From: Lepas anatifera
Taxonomy: Eukaryota; Arthropoda; Thecostraca; Lepadidae
Direction: 5' to 3'
Length of the DNA: 64,000 bases
NCBI GenBank assembly: GCA_034440635.1
Contig: JAOTON010001597.1
Location: forward strand, 806,001 to 870,000
Position 1 is the stretch's first letter; every line of letters starts with the position of its first letter. Of this stretch, positions 10,512 through 23,600 are shown piece after piece. The position numbers and the translations under genes are program-made. The notes beneath the pieces are model-generated. The model was not told where the DNA came from. It made no database searches and was given only the letters and a program-made list of their open reading frames with translations.

Positions 10512-13500
10512 ATTCTTAACATTAAGTAACTGTAGGAGGAGCCTATATCCCAGGTATGCACCTGAGCCTAACGTGGGAAGGTGGTGATCAAAGAGTCCTG
10601 AAGTACTATTTTACACCACGGTCCTAGTAAATGTACCGACCAGACACCCACCACGGGGGCGTGGGCAGAACATTTGTGTGCATACAAACTGAGGATCATT
10701 CTTGGTTCCTAACTTTTGACAATGGTCACCAGTCCCTTTCATTATCATTCATTGGTGACCATTGTCCCTCCAGACAAAAATAACTGAAAGTGTGTTTTCC
10801 GTCCCGCAAGGACTATTGTGCCCTTTGCCGAAGGTCATTAGACCCCCTTACCATGTGTCTTTGTCCAAAGCAGGAACTAAAAGTGTTCAAGGCTTATAAA
10901 GAAAATAAAAATGTTCTTTCGTCATAGTAAGTAAATTAATTATTAGAGCTTTAAGGCCAACCAACCAGCTGAAAACTAGATAGCGCCCGTAACAGTACTA
11001 TCAATGCCTGATTACGAATGCCGGTTTTCTAGAACAACACAGATGCATGTACGTTCTTTAGACCAAGCAAATATGCACCAAATGGTGTCCGAGCTAAAAT
11101 CCTCGCTTGGAATGCTCCACTCAATCCTGGTCATATACGATTCTGAAATTTATGGCATTTAGGCAACATTTTCCCGAAAAGTCAGAGTGCCTCTAGTACC
11201 TGCATAGCCGGAGACTGTTGCGAGGCAACGACGAAGGGACTCTAGCCCATTTCCCCCGCGAAAATTAAGGTCTGTATCCGCCACTGCCGGGGCAGGTCAT
11301 CAGCACGTGTCTCACTGATAGCGGTGCTCCACAGCGCTGGCTGTTAGTGTGCTCAAATGCGCTCCTTTGCGTCCTTACAGTGGCCCTTTGTGTCCTTACA
11401 ATGCCCTTCGGTTCTTAGGTGTCCCTTCGCGTCCTTACTGCGCCCGTCTCCTTTTCGGTTTCCAGTGAAATTCTGAGATAAATGCACTGTGTGTGTGAGT
11501 TAGAGCTGAGCAGTGATAAGCCAATTTGTGTACCTGTTACCGTTACCTTTTTCAACAGACGTTTCCTTGGCTCCACACGTGTTCGAATGAGCATAAGTGT
11601 CTTCACCTGAAAAATGATGGTGCGAGATAATGTTCAACCTGCTGCTGACAAGAAACTGTTCCCTCTAGAACCGAAAACTCATTGGATTTAGACTCACCTA
11701 TAGCCTGTTGCAATGGCTGGTTGCATAATTTTACCATCCATTCCTAATTTGGCCAATTTTACGATTTCTTCCCAATTTGTCCCATTTTGTGCTCTGTTTC
11801 AATTTGGCCGATGTATTCCTAATTTGACTGAACCTGGGGGATTTTTTTTAAAGAAAAGTGGGTTCAGGCTCCTCTTCTGTCGTGTATGCAAGGGAGCTTC
11901 TGGCTCAGGTCAATGACAACGGTTCCAGTCGGCATCCGACCAGCAGCCGAACGGTGCCGCCTCTGTCTTCTGCTCGGCGGCCGTCTGTGTTAACACTCTC
12001 CAGCCTGCCAAAAAGACCAAGAAAATAATCACTTCCCTACCTCCAATCATGGGGAAGCTAGCCGGAATTCCACCACCGGCAAGAATGTGTGCCGACCGTC
12101 CTCCCAGTTCAATAGCGGATGCCGGATGCTTGTCTCGCGCCCGAGAGCACGGCCCGGCCAATCAGCCGCCGCCAAACGCACACCTGTCGGGCGCCAGCCC
12201 AGTTCTGCTAGATTGGAGGCTTCCCCGCCTCGCCGACTCAGCATGTTGGGCGGGCGTGTTGAGCCGCGTCACGTGCGGGCCGGCGGCTGCTCCGCTGTTC
12301 CGACGAGTGACACCTGTCTCCGGTGTTCTGACGCCAGACCGCAGGTGGTGTGTCTGTTTACCGCGGCAGACCGCCACAGACACCGGCTTTTTGGTTCGCA
12401 GCCGCAGATGGGCGCGAGTTTTCTCCAGCCGTGGAGCACAGTTCCCACTGAGCACATTCTGTAAGCACGCCATGTGAAGGTTCTTAAGCGGAGTAGTCTC
12501 ATAAATCATCACGGGCACCGTTGCTTCAATGTCGAAATGGCTCTTATGAAGGCACTCTCTGAGTCACATATGTCCACGGATGTGTTAAAACACCATCCGA
12601 CGCCGCAGTGTCCATCCTTGCACGTGCCGACGTCGCCGCTGCGTCGCACGCGTCACGGCCCAGTGACGGAGCCAAGTGGGCAAATGGATCAGTGCGGCTT
12701 TCACTGCGGCGCGCAGCCATCTCGACGGGTGGCGTGGACGACCAGACCGAGCCCTGAGAAGACGCGTCACGTCGTCGAGATGAGGAGCTCGGTCGGAGAG
12801 AAACACCAGACCACAGAAAACGCCGATTCCCAGCCGACCGGCCTGTTGACATCGATTCTCACTGTGCGCAAACAGGTTTTTGGCGGCTTCAATTTCACTC
12901 CAATGATGTTCTAGGCTGGAGATCCAGGGTCACGCTGCTTGATATCAAAATCTTCCGCCAGCATCCCTCGGACCTAAACAATTACTTATATTTGACGTTT
13001 ACAGTCATCTCGTATTCGCTGAAATCCTCGGAAATATTACCAATTTACGGAATGAGCAATTCAAAACATGCTACCTGATCCGACAGGTAGCATGTTTCCG
13101 CTGCTCAGAAACATGCAGTGGCAGTGCATGTCCAGGCTTGGGATCGGTTCCCCTGAGACGCTCCGGCGCTCAACAGTTTACCCGACGTACAGGTCGGCTG
13201 GCAACTGACTGGTGAGAGGGTGACCTGAGCGGGGCGGCCGTCCCTGTGCCTTGTGGGACGTTAAACTTTGGCTTCTAAATTAACCCTCCATTGAGGGAGT
13301 TGCTCGTTCGGGTGGTGGGGTCGGGGTCTCCGTGACAAGTCCCTTGATGACTTTAGTGAGACTCCGACTCCAGCAGCCCGTATCAGGAACAACTTGAACA
13401 AAATTTATAAAAAAATAAAATAAAAGATGCGTCAATTTTGACTACTCACTACTTTTTAATCAACCAGTCAGTCCCTTTTCTAGATATTGTTCGAGTATAG

Positions 13501-14572
13501 ATGCATAATAACCATAATTTGGGATGATTTTACTTGCAGTTGCATACCCTTTCCCACCAAAGCACAGTTCCCACGTCCCTGCCCGTACTGTCTGATTTTA
13601 AACGTGCTGTACACCTGCCCAACTGCTGTTTCTGTTCAATCTCAGTTTCCATGTAAAAGGCTGAAAAAGGCCTGAACCTTAAACAGGGCACATCTAACAC
13701 ATCCCAGTATTTTAAATGCGGACCGATTTCGTTACCATCTTTCAAAACCACTGGGACCAAGCCATATGGCGGGCACGCAGACAAGCTGGAAGCTTGCTGA
13801 CATGCGGCTGAATCACGGTAAACGAGGGTAAGTGCCATATAAACGCAGCGGTGAGGGATGGACGGCGGCGGATGCCGGGCCGCGAGCCTTGGCTGGCAGC
13901 GGCGGTGGTTGTGGTCAGGTGTGACGGATCCGGCGAGAGACCCTCGGTCACTCAGCTGCTGGTCGGCTGTGCCAGACCGATCGGCTAATGGTTCCAGAGT
14001 CAGAGGAACGCAGGGCGTGCATTTCCGAAAATCATTGGGGGAGCCCAAATTTGAAAGAATGCCAACAACCATCACTCAAAAATAGATAGCAGGATTTTAT
14101 CTTTGTTTTGGGGCATGCACAGGCCTACTGAAGCAAATAAAGGAAGTTTAAAGTCCTGAAAATGATCAAAATAAAATTCAAAGGAGTTTTTACACTACCT
14201 CAACGTTTCATTGCGGGTGCCCGGGCATCCCCAAAAAGGTAAAAATCCACACCCCAGGAGAAAGGGACCGTGTAGATTTGCGTGTTTGATTCATATTTCA
14301 GATTGTCGTCTGATATGAAGCTTGCAAGCACCTAGAACAATTACGCAGATTAGTCTTTGAATGTACCGGCATATCGCTTCCCAAACATAGAGCATGCCAC
14401 AGAGAAAGACAAACTCGACCAGTTTAAAAATCCGTATAACATCTTAGCTAACGCTGACTGTCCTGAGACTGGCCCCTCATCGGAGCGATATTGTCATTCG
14501 TCGACGGTAGCCACACGAGTGGGCGACAACTTATTTTCAGGACCACTGAGTAGCCCTGACGGCTGTGGCGGC

Positions 14573-14664
<92 letters not shown>

Positions 14665-17600
14665 GTGACACATCTAAGCATCTTCCTTCCACAAATGATG
14701 TCGCCAGTATATATCTTCTGGCTTTCATGTATCCTTAGTACATGGACGGGCAGGATCGAGTCGCTGCACCGAAGTGTGCATGTTCCCAACTGTTAATTGG
14801 AAATCCCACTTTCACTTCCACATTAAAGCAGTCTCTGGCGGTGAAGCATGACCTGGAAGCTCCAATTTCCAGGTAGGCATTTAACAAAGCATCGATGTCA
14901 CACAGGATGCCTTACATTTCAATTTACGACGGTACAATAGAAAATACGTGGCATGTATTGTATCCCACCTGGCTCACTCTGCCTGCTTAAGACGTAAATG
15001 CTTTTAAACACCAATTACGGGCCCGATTGTTGTGTTTCCGCGGAGGGTTAGTTTTCACCGCTGCTGTTGTGTGCAATTGTCGCGTGTGGCGAGGAAGGGT
15101 GGGGCTGCCTGGGAATGGGGGTAAATCTCTCCGTTTCGGAGGAACCGAGACTCACCAATCATCTCGTTTCAATATTTGGCGGAGAGAATCTGGTACAGTT
15201 TGGTAGCTTTTGCCGGCACCCTCCGCAGCAGTCAGCTGTTGTCGTTTCCAGCTGAGGACAGTCAGCTGCTGTGACGTTGTGCGGTTTGGCCACACAGTTG
15301 GCCTGATGCCGACTGCCTAATGGCTGCCTTTCCCTCGCATCTGGATATGCGGTATTCCTGTCCATTTCGCAGATTTCGCCACAGACGGTGCAGATTTTAC
15401 TGCCTCTTTAACTGACGTTCTTCCCAAGAGTGAGGGTTTGAAGAGTGGTGAGTCGGGATAAGAGGAGCATGCCCTGAGGCCGACAGAGGGAGCCATCGCA
15501 ACGTCAGCGGAACTGCTTGGTGTCCCCGGGCGTTTACTCGCCGTCGTGTAATGGCCGGTGAAAGCCATGCCGTTCGCATATACATCAGGCTAAATCAGAT
15601 GTGCGGAAAACCAGCAATCTTCCCGAATCGCCGTGATGAACGTGTCATCGCTGCTGAAATATTGGAAGCGCCGCGGACATATTTGCTCCGGGGTAGGAAT
15701 CTGTGAAATTCACGTGATCACTGCTGTTGGCGGTCCCTGCGAATGGGAGAAGCCACAGCAGGCCCCGTGAGCTGCGTGGACAGCGAACACGTGTCGGCAC
15801 CACGCGGCTGTGTCACGACCGGCCAGTCAGCCGGCGGACTCGCACGGCGGGGGTACGGTGACTGACACTCGGCACGGGGGTCACCCTGCTGCGCCCGTCA
15901 CAATTCCCTGCGCCCCTGTATCCAATCGCTATAAACAGCGCAGTTTTCGCTGGCGGTAGATGCCTCCGGAGACTGCATCTCTGAGTGAGCCAGTACCATC
16001 ACACCGAGACTGCATCTCTGTATAGGGCAGTATCACCGCCTCGTGGAGACTGCATCTCTGTATGAGACAGTATCAGCACCCTGTGGGGACTGCATCTCTA
16101 TATGGGACAGTATCACCAGCTATGGAGACTGCAATTCTGAATGGGACGGTATTGGCGCCCTTTGGGGACTGCATCTCTGTATGGGACAGTATCACCAGCT
16201 ATGGAGACTGCAATTCTGAATGGGACGGTATTGGCGCCCTTTGGGGACTGCATCTCTGTATGGGACAATATCAGCACCCTTGTATGGGACAGTATCACCA
16301 CCCTGTGGAGACTGCATATCCGTATAGGACTGTATCAGCACCAGGTGGAGGCTACATCACTGAGTAGGACAGTATTGGCGCATCCTGGAAACTGCATCTC
16401 TGAGTGAGACAGTACCACCACCCCAAGACTGCATCTCTGTATGGGACAGTATCATCGCCCTTGGAGGCTACATCTCTGAATAGGACAGTATTGGCGCCCT
16501 TTGGAGACTGCATATCTGAATGGGACAGTATCAGCACCAGGTAGGGACAGCATCTCTGTATGGGACAGTATCGGCACCCTTTGGAGACTGTATCCCTGAG
16601 TGAGACAGTAGCAGAGTCCTTTAGTGACTGCATCTGTGTGTAGAACAGTACCCTTCCCACAAGGAACCTCATCTCCGTTTAGGACGGTATCCTTACCCTT
16701 TAGACTCCTTTGCACCACGCGAAAGGACCACCGCACGCGGGGCCGGCGTAAGCCGGACAGTCACGGTCTCTTCCTTCAGAAGGCGGCGGGGCACCAGGCC
16801 AGGGCGCCGGAGCCCCTGGAACTATCCTGGAGCGAGAAAGCAGCGGCGGCCACGCAATCTGGAAGGAACTTCCACTTCACGTGCGGGGAAAGTGCATGCC
16901 GATATCATCCATCTTTCGATTAGCGGTGACAGGGATTCCAAGGATGACCAATAATCCGATATACTTCAGCTCAGTCACATGTTAGAGGCAAAGTAGTGTA
17001 GGTTATCATCCTCGTATACCAAGGAAATCTTCGTTGACCTATCATGATGTACAAGTGGCGGATCCAGGACTTCATTTAGGTGAATCCTGTATCAGCCACT
17101 GAGACGTACTATTGATATCAACTAAAAAGTGACCGATGTAGTTTGGCAATTACTTGTCCTCAAAATCAGCAGCCGTTCGGATTTTTTCTTTCTTTTTTCG
17201 CTATTTCTCACAGGAGCCGAGATTCAGGGTTTGTAGGCTTGCCCGCTGCAGTGCACTGGTGTAAAGGCGAGGCGCAGTCCCGCTGGGGCGAGAATTTAGC
17301 CGTTTCACAGGACAGGGACTACTTGCCTGTCTATCTTAATATCGGAGGATGGGTGGCTTAGTGGATAGCGTGTCTGTCTACTAATACACCGGTCCCAGGT
17401 TCAAGTCCCGGCAGAGCCTCTGAATAAGTTGATCTGATGCCCCAAATTCATCTCAAGAGGGTGAGAGTTCGCGACATCGTATAAGCGTGGCAGCTGGTGC
17501 GTCGTTAAACCCCAAAAATTATACTATATTCATATCATTACATTTTCAGCAAGAAATATTCCAAAATCAAATATTACAGAAACTCACGCACCTAAGCCTA

Positions 17601-20600
17601 AAAAAGTCTTACAAACTGTTTTAAACCTTTTTAAACGATATGAGCTCGACGAAACGCAAGCACCCTGGATGCTGCTGCACGAAAGGGTGCAGATTTATGT
17701 CTCTTTGGGGTGCCCGGGCATCCCCAATAAACATTCGAGTTAATGTTAGAATATCCATTGCATTTCACATTTTCAAGACGTGAAATTGGTTTATGGAGTT
17801 CAAAGGGTCTCTGTGAAGGCTAAAACTGATATACTATTATATCTTAGCTTTTTGTGTGTAGTTATTGACATTGTCTCAAAATTCGGGCACCTCTACTGAT
17901 TTCCAGAAATCCAGGCCCCGGGCAACATGTCATCAACACAGTCTCCATGTCATCAGCGATTCGAGAACAAAAGTGTTTAGGTTCAAGCTCACCTAGACGG
18001 TATCCAATAGAAAAAAACAGTGGTATGCGGTACAAGCAGCCTTTCAGTTTTCTGGAAGCTGTGAAGGTTCATTTAGGCTCTGCGCATCATTTACCTTGTA
18101 GTTTATTTCTTCCTAAGAGACCGGAACAATTAACTCTTAACTCGAGCAGAACATAGACCCTTTGAATGTTAAAATACCCTGTTTGCAATTACGATTGTAA
18201 ACAGCGCTGGCACCTTCCATTTCCCTGTGACATTACCGGTCCTGGAAATCAAGTAAAAGCAATCCAAACACCAAACGAGATGAGTATTACAACACAAAAC
18301 ATGTCCTCGCACCTGCAATTTGTCAAAACTGATAAAATATTTTGCCATGAGATTAACCCATAGGCGGATCCAGGACGCTCGACTCGCCCGATCGAGCCTC
18401 GACACCTCCTAAAATGGCCTCGGCGCCCTCCTCCCCTCCCCTGAATCGTCCTCTCTCCCCAGAATGCCACTATTGACGCCCTGGCAATCAGACTTGTCTC
18501 CCCCCACGCTGATAGTTTGTGCTGTTGAAAACTGGCGCTCCCTCACCGCACCTCTCCCCGCCCTGATCGGAAATAATTGATCCGCCTAAGGATTTGACCG
18601 TACATTGCGCCTCCTTATACCTATTAAACAGCTGGTGGAACATTTTGGATAAATAGTTGGTGACATTTTTTTCGAAATGAGTCAAGTTGAAGGTAGCCTC
18701 TTCCTCTACTTTCAGGGACCTGATAATACTGCGGAGGTCTGCTCACATGCTGTGGCAGCAGCTTCTCCTAGTCACACTAGCCTCTGCGCAGGTCAACGTT
18801 AACTTTGAGGGAGAGGTAAGTCTATAAAGAACCGGGTCAGTGCACAGTGATGTCACAAGCCATCGTTACTTAACTGTGAAGGACGAAGTGAATGCCTTTA
18901 TGGTTGACATACCGAGACCAAGGCATTAGGACAGATCTTGGACGTTGCTCTTACAGTCAACATTTATTTCAACATTGTCTCTTTGGCTTTTAAGCATAAC
19001 TTAAGCAAAGAATATCTTCAAGCCTAAGGGCGATACTGCTGAGCAAAGGAAAACGGGTATCTACCACTGACAATGCATTTAACGTGCCCATTTTCCTTTG
19101 CACCGCAGGATGTGCTATTGTTGACCGCATGCGAGTTTCCAAAGTTGCAGTTGTACAGTATGGTAGTCGCCAAGTCAATAAATGGTTACATGTTAGAAGG
19201 GAGACCATGTAGTTGAGGCTTCTCGAGTTCACTGTTTCCCATATGGCCTGGTTTAGAGCTCTGTAGCTGACTTGTCCGAATCTCCCCAGATGTTGGCGCA
19301 GGAGTCGTCGCGAGTTTCACAGCGGGCGGCTGTGGTGGCGCCGAGTGCGGGGTGGGAGCCCTGGAGACGACGGACGTCGCTCAGCGGGTCAGTGCACCTC
19401 CCTCCCCAGACAAACGAGCCATCAGAGGCTCATTCAGTACAGATAAGCAGTTTCAATTTAAATAATCATCATAAGGCGGTTCATCCCATGATCGTTTTCA
19501 AGCCTGCTTTCGATTGATGTATGTTGATTAATCTCATTCATTTGTAAATATTAGCAGGTAATTTTGCACAAACAAAACCGCAAAAATGCGGTCACCCTTG
19601 AGTATTATGATCGCTGACTCAGAGACCTGCGGCAACAAATCACACCTCGCTGTCCTGAGGCAACAAAGTGTCTATAAAACGGCCTTGTTGCCAGCAATCG
19701 TACATGGGAAGGCGGGGAGTAATCGGCTATTTCGAGACTACAACTAGATCTAAAACTGAGATATGTTCAGTGGCGGATACAATAGAGAGGGGGCAGGGGC
19801 TTAAGCCCCCCGAAATTTTACAATATCAATGGCAGCTGCTTAGCCGGAAGCTGCTCGAGGCAATAGCGGGGAAGGCTCGAGCCCCTAGCCTCCATGATAT
19901 GAAGCCCTGGATCCGCACCTCGCTGTTCTGAGGCAACAAAGTGTCTACAAAACGGCCTTGTTGCCACTGCATTTGTCTGTGCCTAATACCCTTTGTTTTT
20001 CTTTTGGTGGTTGAACTGGCAATGAACTGAATTTCCTTTCGCTCGGAGCAATTCCTGAAGAAAAGTTTAAAGTTCATTAAGTTTCACGGGGCTAAATACC
20101 TCCTGGAAAGCTCGGGTGAGAGTTGAATCGAGACTTTTGATCAGGTTTCTTGATGGATAGCAGCTCTAAACATACCAGAGAAGAAACTCATTCCTGTCTC
20201 CAAGGACAAGATGAATTAGCTACTCATCCGTCGGCATTCAGCAGATGAAGGACACATTAGAACAGATCTGCCGTTAGAAAAGACAGTATGCGCTTACATA
20301 AATAATTTTGAAACAATATATTAATTGGAATAAAGTACCCAAGGCATTCAATCTGCTTAGAATTTACCAGAACGACATTCATCTCGTACCCTGAGAGCGA
20401 AGTATCGCCGTATTCTTTTCACTTCCCTGCCGTTTTAGCCGGAAACAAAAAGCAAACACGCGCCGGATATCGTCGTCATGCCAGTCAGCCCGACCGCCTT
20501 GTTATGTTCAGCTGGTAAGAGCTCCGGTCCGGTCGTTCACACACCGGCCGCAACGAAAAAGAAAGCGTCGTCGGCGGCGGATAGCCAGGTGGGCCGTCGC

Positions 20601-23600
20601 TCTGTGGCGGCGCGCGCGGCCAGCTGTCGACGGAGCACGCCGGAACCAGGCCGCGTCGGCGGCAGCGTCTGGCGCTCTGTCGTCAGCTGAGAGACGCGCA
20701 TCCAGTATCCCCCTCCATCGCACACAATAACGCTGTCTGATTGTTGCGATTTTAAGTGACTACATTCTTCAACTCTTCTGGCCATATTAATTTCGATTTC
20801 GATGTCAACTGCATGTGATATTCGGAATAAGGCGCTCCCAGCTTGGTGGACACAGTTCGGTTTCTTATATCATCCCATGGCTTTAACCCTCGCCCCACCG
20901 GGGGCATCGATGGCCTCCCTAACGTTTTTCCGGGATAGCAGAAAACGACGAGGCGCAGCACCGCGATTGAGGGCTCTACCTCTTACTGCATCATTTTCCA
21001 TCATCCCTGAAATTTTTTACCCCGGGTCACCCAAGGTCAGGTCACCAGACGAGGTCAACCAAGGTCACCTCACTTCACCTTTAGAGCTCTGTAAGAGCTA
21101 CATTTTTAAAGTCGATCGATTTGAAACTTCCTACACTTTATGAACCCTCCAGGATCTACAAGGTGTATATCCGGGATTTTTCGATTTCGTGCCCTGAGGT
21201 CAGGTCACGAGGTGACCTCTCCCATTGGAAAGCATGGGGAAAAGCTATTTCATGATATAAAAGCCATAAAAATAATTGCAAATACTCAGACTGCTCAGAA
21301 CAACGTTTTTGGACACCCTTTCACGGATCCCAGGGGTCATATTTGCCCTTTGACTTTTCCAAGGTCGTCCAAGGTCACCAGAGGTCAAAAACAATATTTT
21401 GACAATAACTTTTGACTTAATTGAGCTAGAGCGGTGAAACAAATACCATCGTGTTTGTCTTGTCACTGGCTTTCATTTGATATACGGCAAGGTCACTTTT
21501 TGACCTTTCGTGACCTCAGGTCATATTAGGTCACGAGGTGACCTCTGGTGGTCAAACCACTGGCGGGAGGTCTTTACGTTCCACATAGCGGAAAAGTACT
21601 GGTAATTTGCTATCAAATGTACTTTACCAGACTTCAATAGCTCTAATGGCATGAGAGTTATGCCCAGTTTGTTAAGCATTGCATATTTGAGTGAAAATAG
21701 CCGATCTGGACCTAATTTGACCTCTGGAGGTCAAACCATTGACCTGAGCACTCAAACATGCGAAGTAATCTCTTACTGAATTCACGCGAGCTTTCTATTT
21801 CACTTTGCAGATTTGCGCTAACGCGCCATATTTTCGGAGTTAGAGGGGGCCATCGATGGCCCCCCCGGTGGGGCGAAGGTGGGCCGGACCCCGGTGGGGC
21901 GCGGGTTAATTTCATGAGCTGCTTTGGCATGAACAGCAGCTGCAAATACAGCAGTTCAGATGGCCAGACGATGAGATGTGGAAATGGCAGTCCCTTGTCA
22001 TCCCTGTTTTCTCCATTGGGAATCTTATAAACGCTCAGATTATGTATTTTCATTTTACGGCGGAATTAGTACGTGCCCAAACTACCCTCCGCATACATTT
22101 TTCTTTGTTTTTTTTTTCAGTATGATGACAGTCATGGACCCGGGGAAGGGAGGGGACAGATCCCTCCAACTGGCCCAGCTGAGGGGGGGCGAGACCCACC
22201 AACTGGCCCATCGGAGAGAGGGGGCATTTCCCCAAAATTTCGGCACTTCATCGAGGATTTTTGCTCTTTTACGTCACCAGCTCGAACTACCGGAATTAGC
22301 GGATTAGTTTTGGGTGAACTGCCTCTATAGTGCGCGGCCAGACTGTTCAGAAGCTCTAGCTCCGCGTCCCCCGGTCGTCGCTAGTTCGTAGCACCTTCCC
22401 TCCACAATCCTCAAAACATACCGTGGCGACGCCCCTAATGACAGCACATGTGTACGGACATTTGACATAAGCCCCAAGTTAACCCAATAAAAAATTAGGC
22501 ACACTGAGAAAAGGAAATCTACTCAGCGACAGAGAGGGCAGCCTGAAGATGATGGGTCTGGAAGAACGCATGCGTTTATCAGCGAATCACCCACGGGGCA
22601 CACATCCGCCCTTACCGGACATCCCCCCCAATTTAAGACCAAGTAAGAACTGTCCGAAAAATGTATTGAACTTCTCAATGCCACGTTAAAGCTGTCAATA
22701 GAGCGCTAAGGTTATCAATACTGCGTTTAAGCTATTCCAATTGACCTACATACATTTCCACCATTGATTTCAGCTTCTATATATCTCTGCTAATGGACAC
22801 TACCAGATGAGTCGCTACTGCATCTACAGCGGCACATTCACAGCACATCGAGCGATGAATGCGTATGTAGTGCAGGGTATTCCCCAGCACAGTTCACCGC
22901 CCTCCAGTCACTTAATCTTCGCGCAGCGCACCGTCTTTACATCGTAAACCATGCCAAGCACGGAGCTTCCACTCCTAATCGAGAACGATTCTGAAAGCGG
23001 CACTAGCTGCCAGCTCATAGCTGAGAAAGTCGAAGTAACAGTTAATCCTATCATCCCAAACAAGCAGAGGTGTTTGCTGCTGGGAAAGCCTAATCGACTG
23101 TCATTCGAGAGCTCGACTAACTCTCTGGGGGTGAATCCTAGTGGCATGACGGCTATACTGTCCATAAAGCCAAGGAATATTTTTCTCATTCTTAGACGAA
23201 CTGAGTTTAACCCTTGCCCCGGTGGCGGGTACGAGCCACCTTCGCCTGGTGGGGGGCTAAAAAGACCCCCCACGATCTCAAAAACTAATAGAGCTAGAAA
23301 AAGCGCAAAACGGCAATCGAAAGCTCTTCGAAAATGATATCGAAAATACTTCGGTCATTTTTCTTGTCAGGTCAATATCAAGGTCACCAGAGGTCAAAAT
23401 AGGTCAAAATCGCTAATATGAGGTGTACTAAGAAAACCTCCTATATCTCAGAAACTATGATAGCTAGAAACATTTTTCTAACACCATTCGAAAGCTCTTG
23501 AGATGCGCTTTCATTACAGTGGCATTCATTTTCGTGTCAGGTCAAAGCCTAGGGAGCTACAGGTCACTAAATATTGGGCATATTCTTGGGAATGTCCATA

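Noticed and set aside
12049..12914. Overlapping 100-146 codon frames as a hidden gene
   Set aside because: GC-rich composition alone opens several frames on both strands; no motif or splice support.
17344..17415. Functional tRNA gene
   Set aside because: A and B boxes are present, but the element continues as a SINE body and I could not draw a sound acceptor stem.
20470..20750. GC-rich patch with ATG...GCTG|GTAAGAG as an alternative first exon
   Set aside because: Its phase does not fit the acceptor at 30787, and nothing else supports it.
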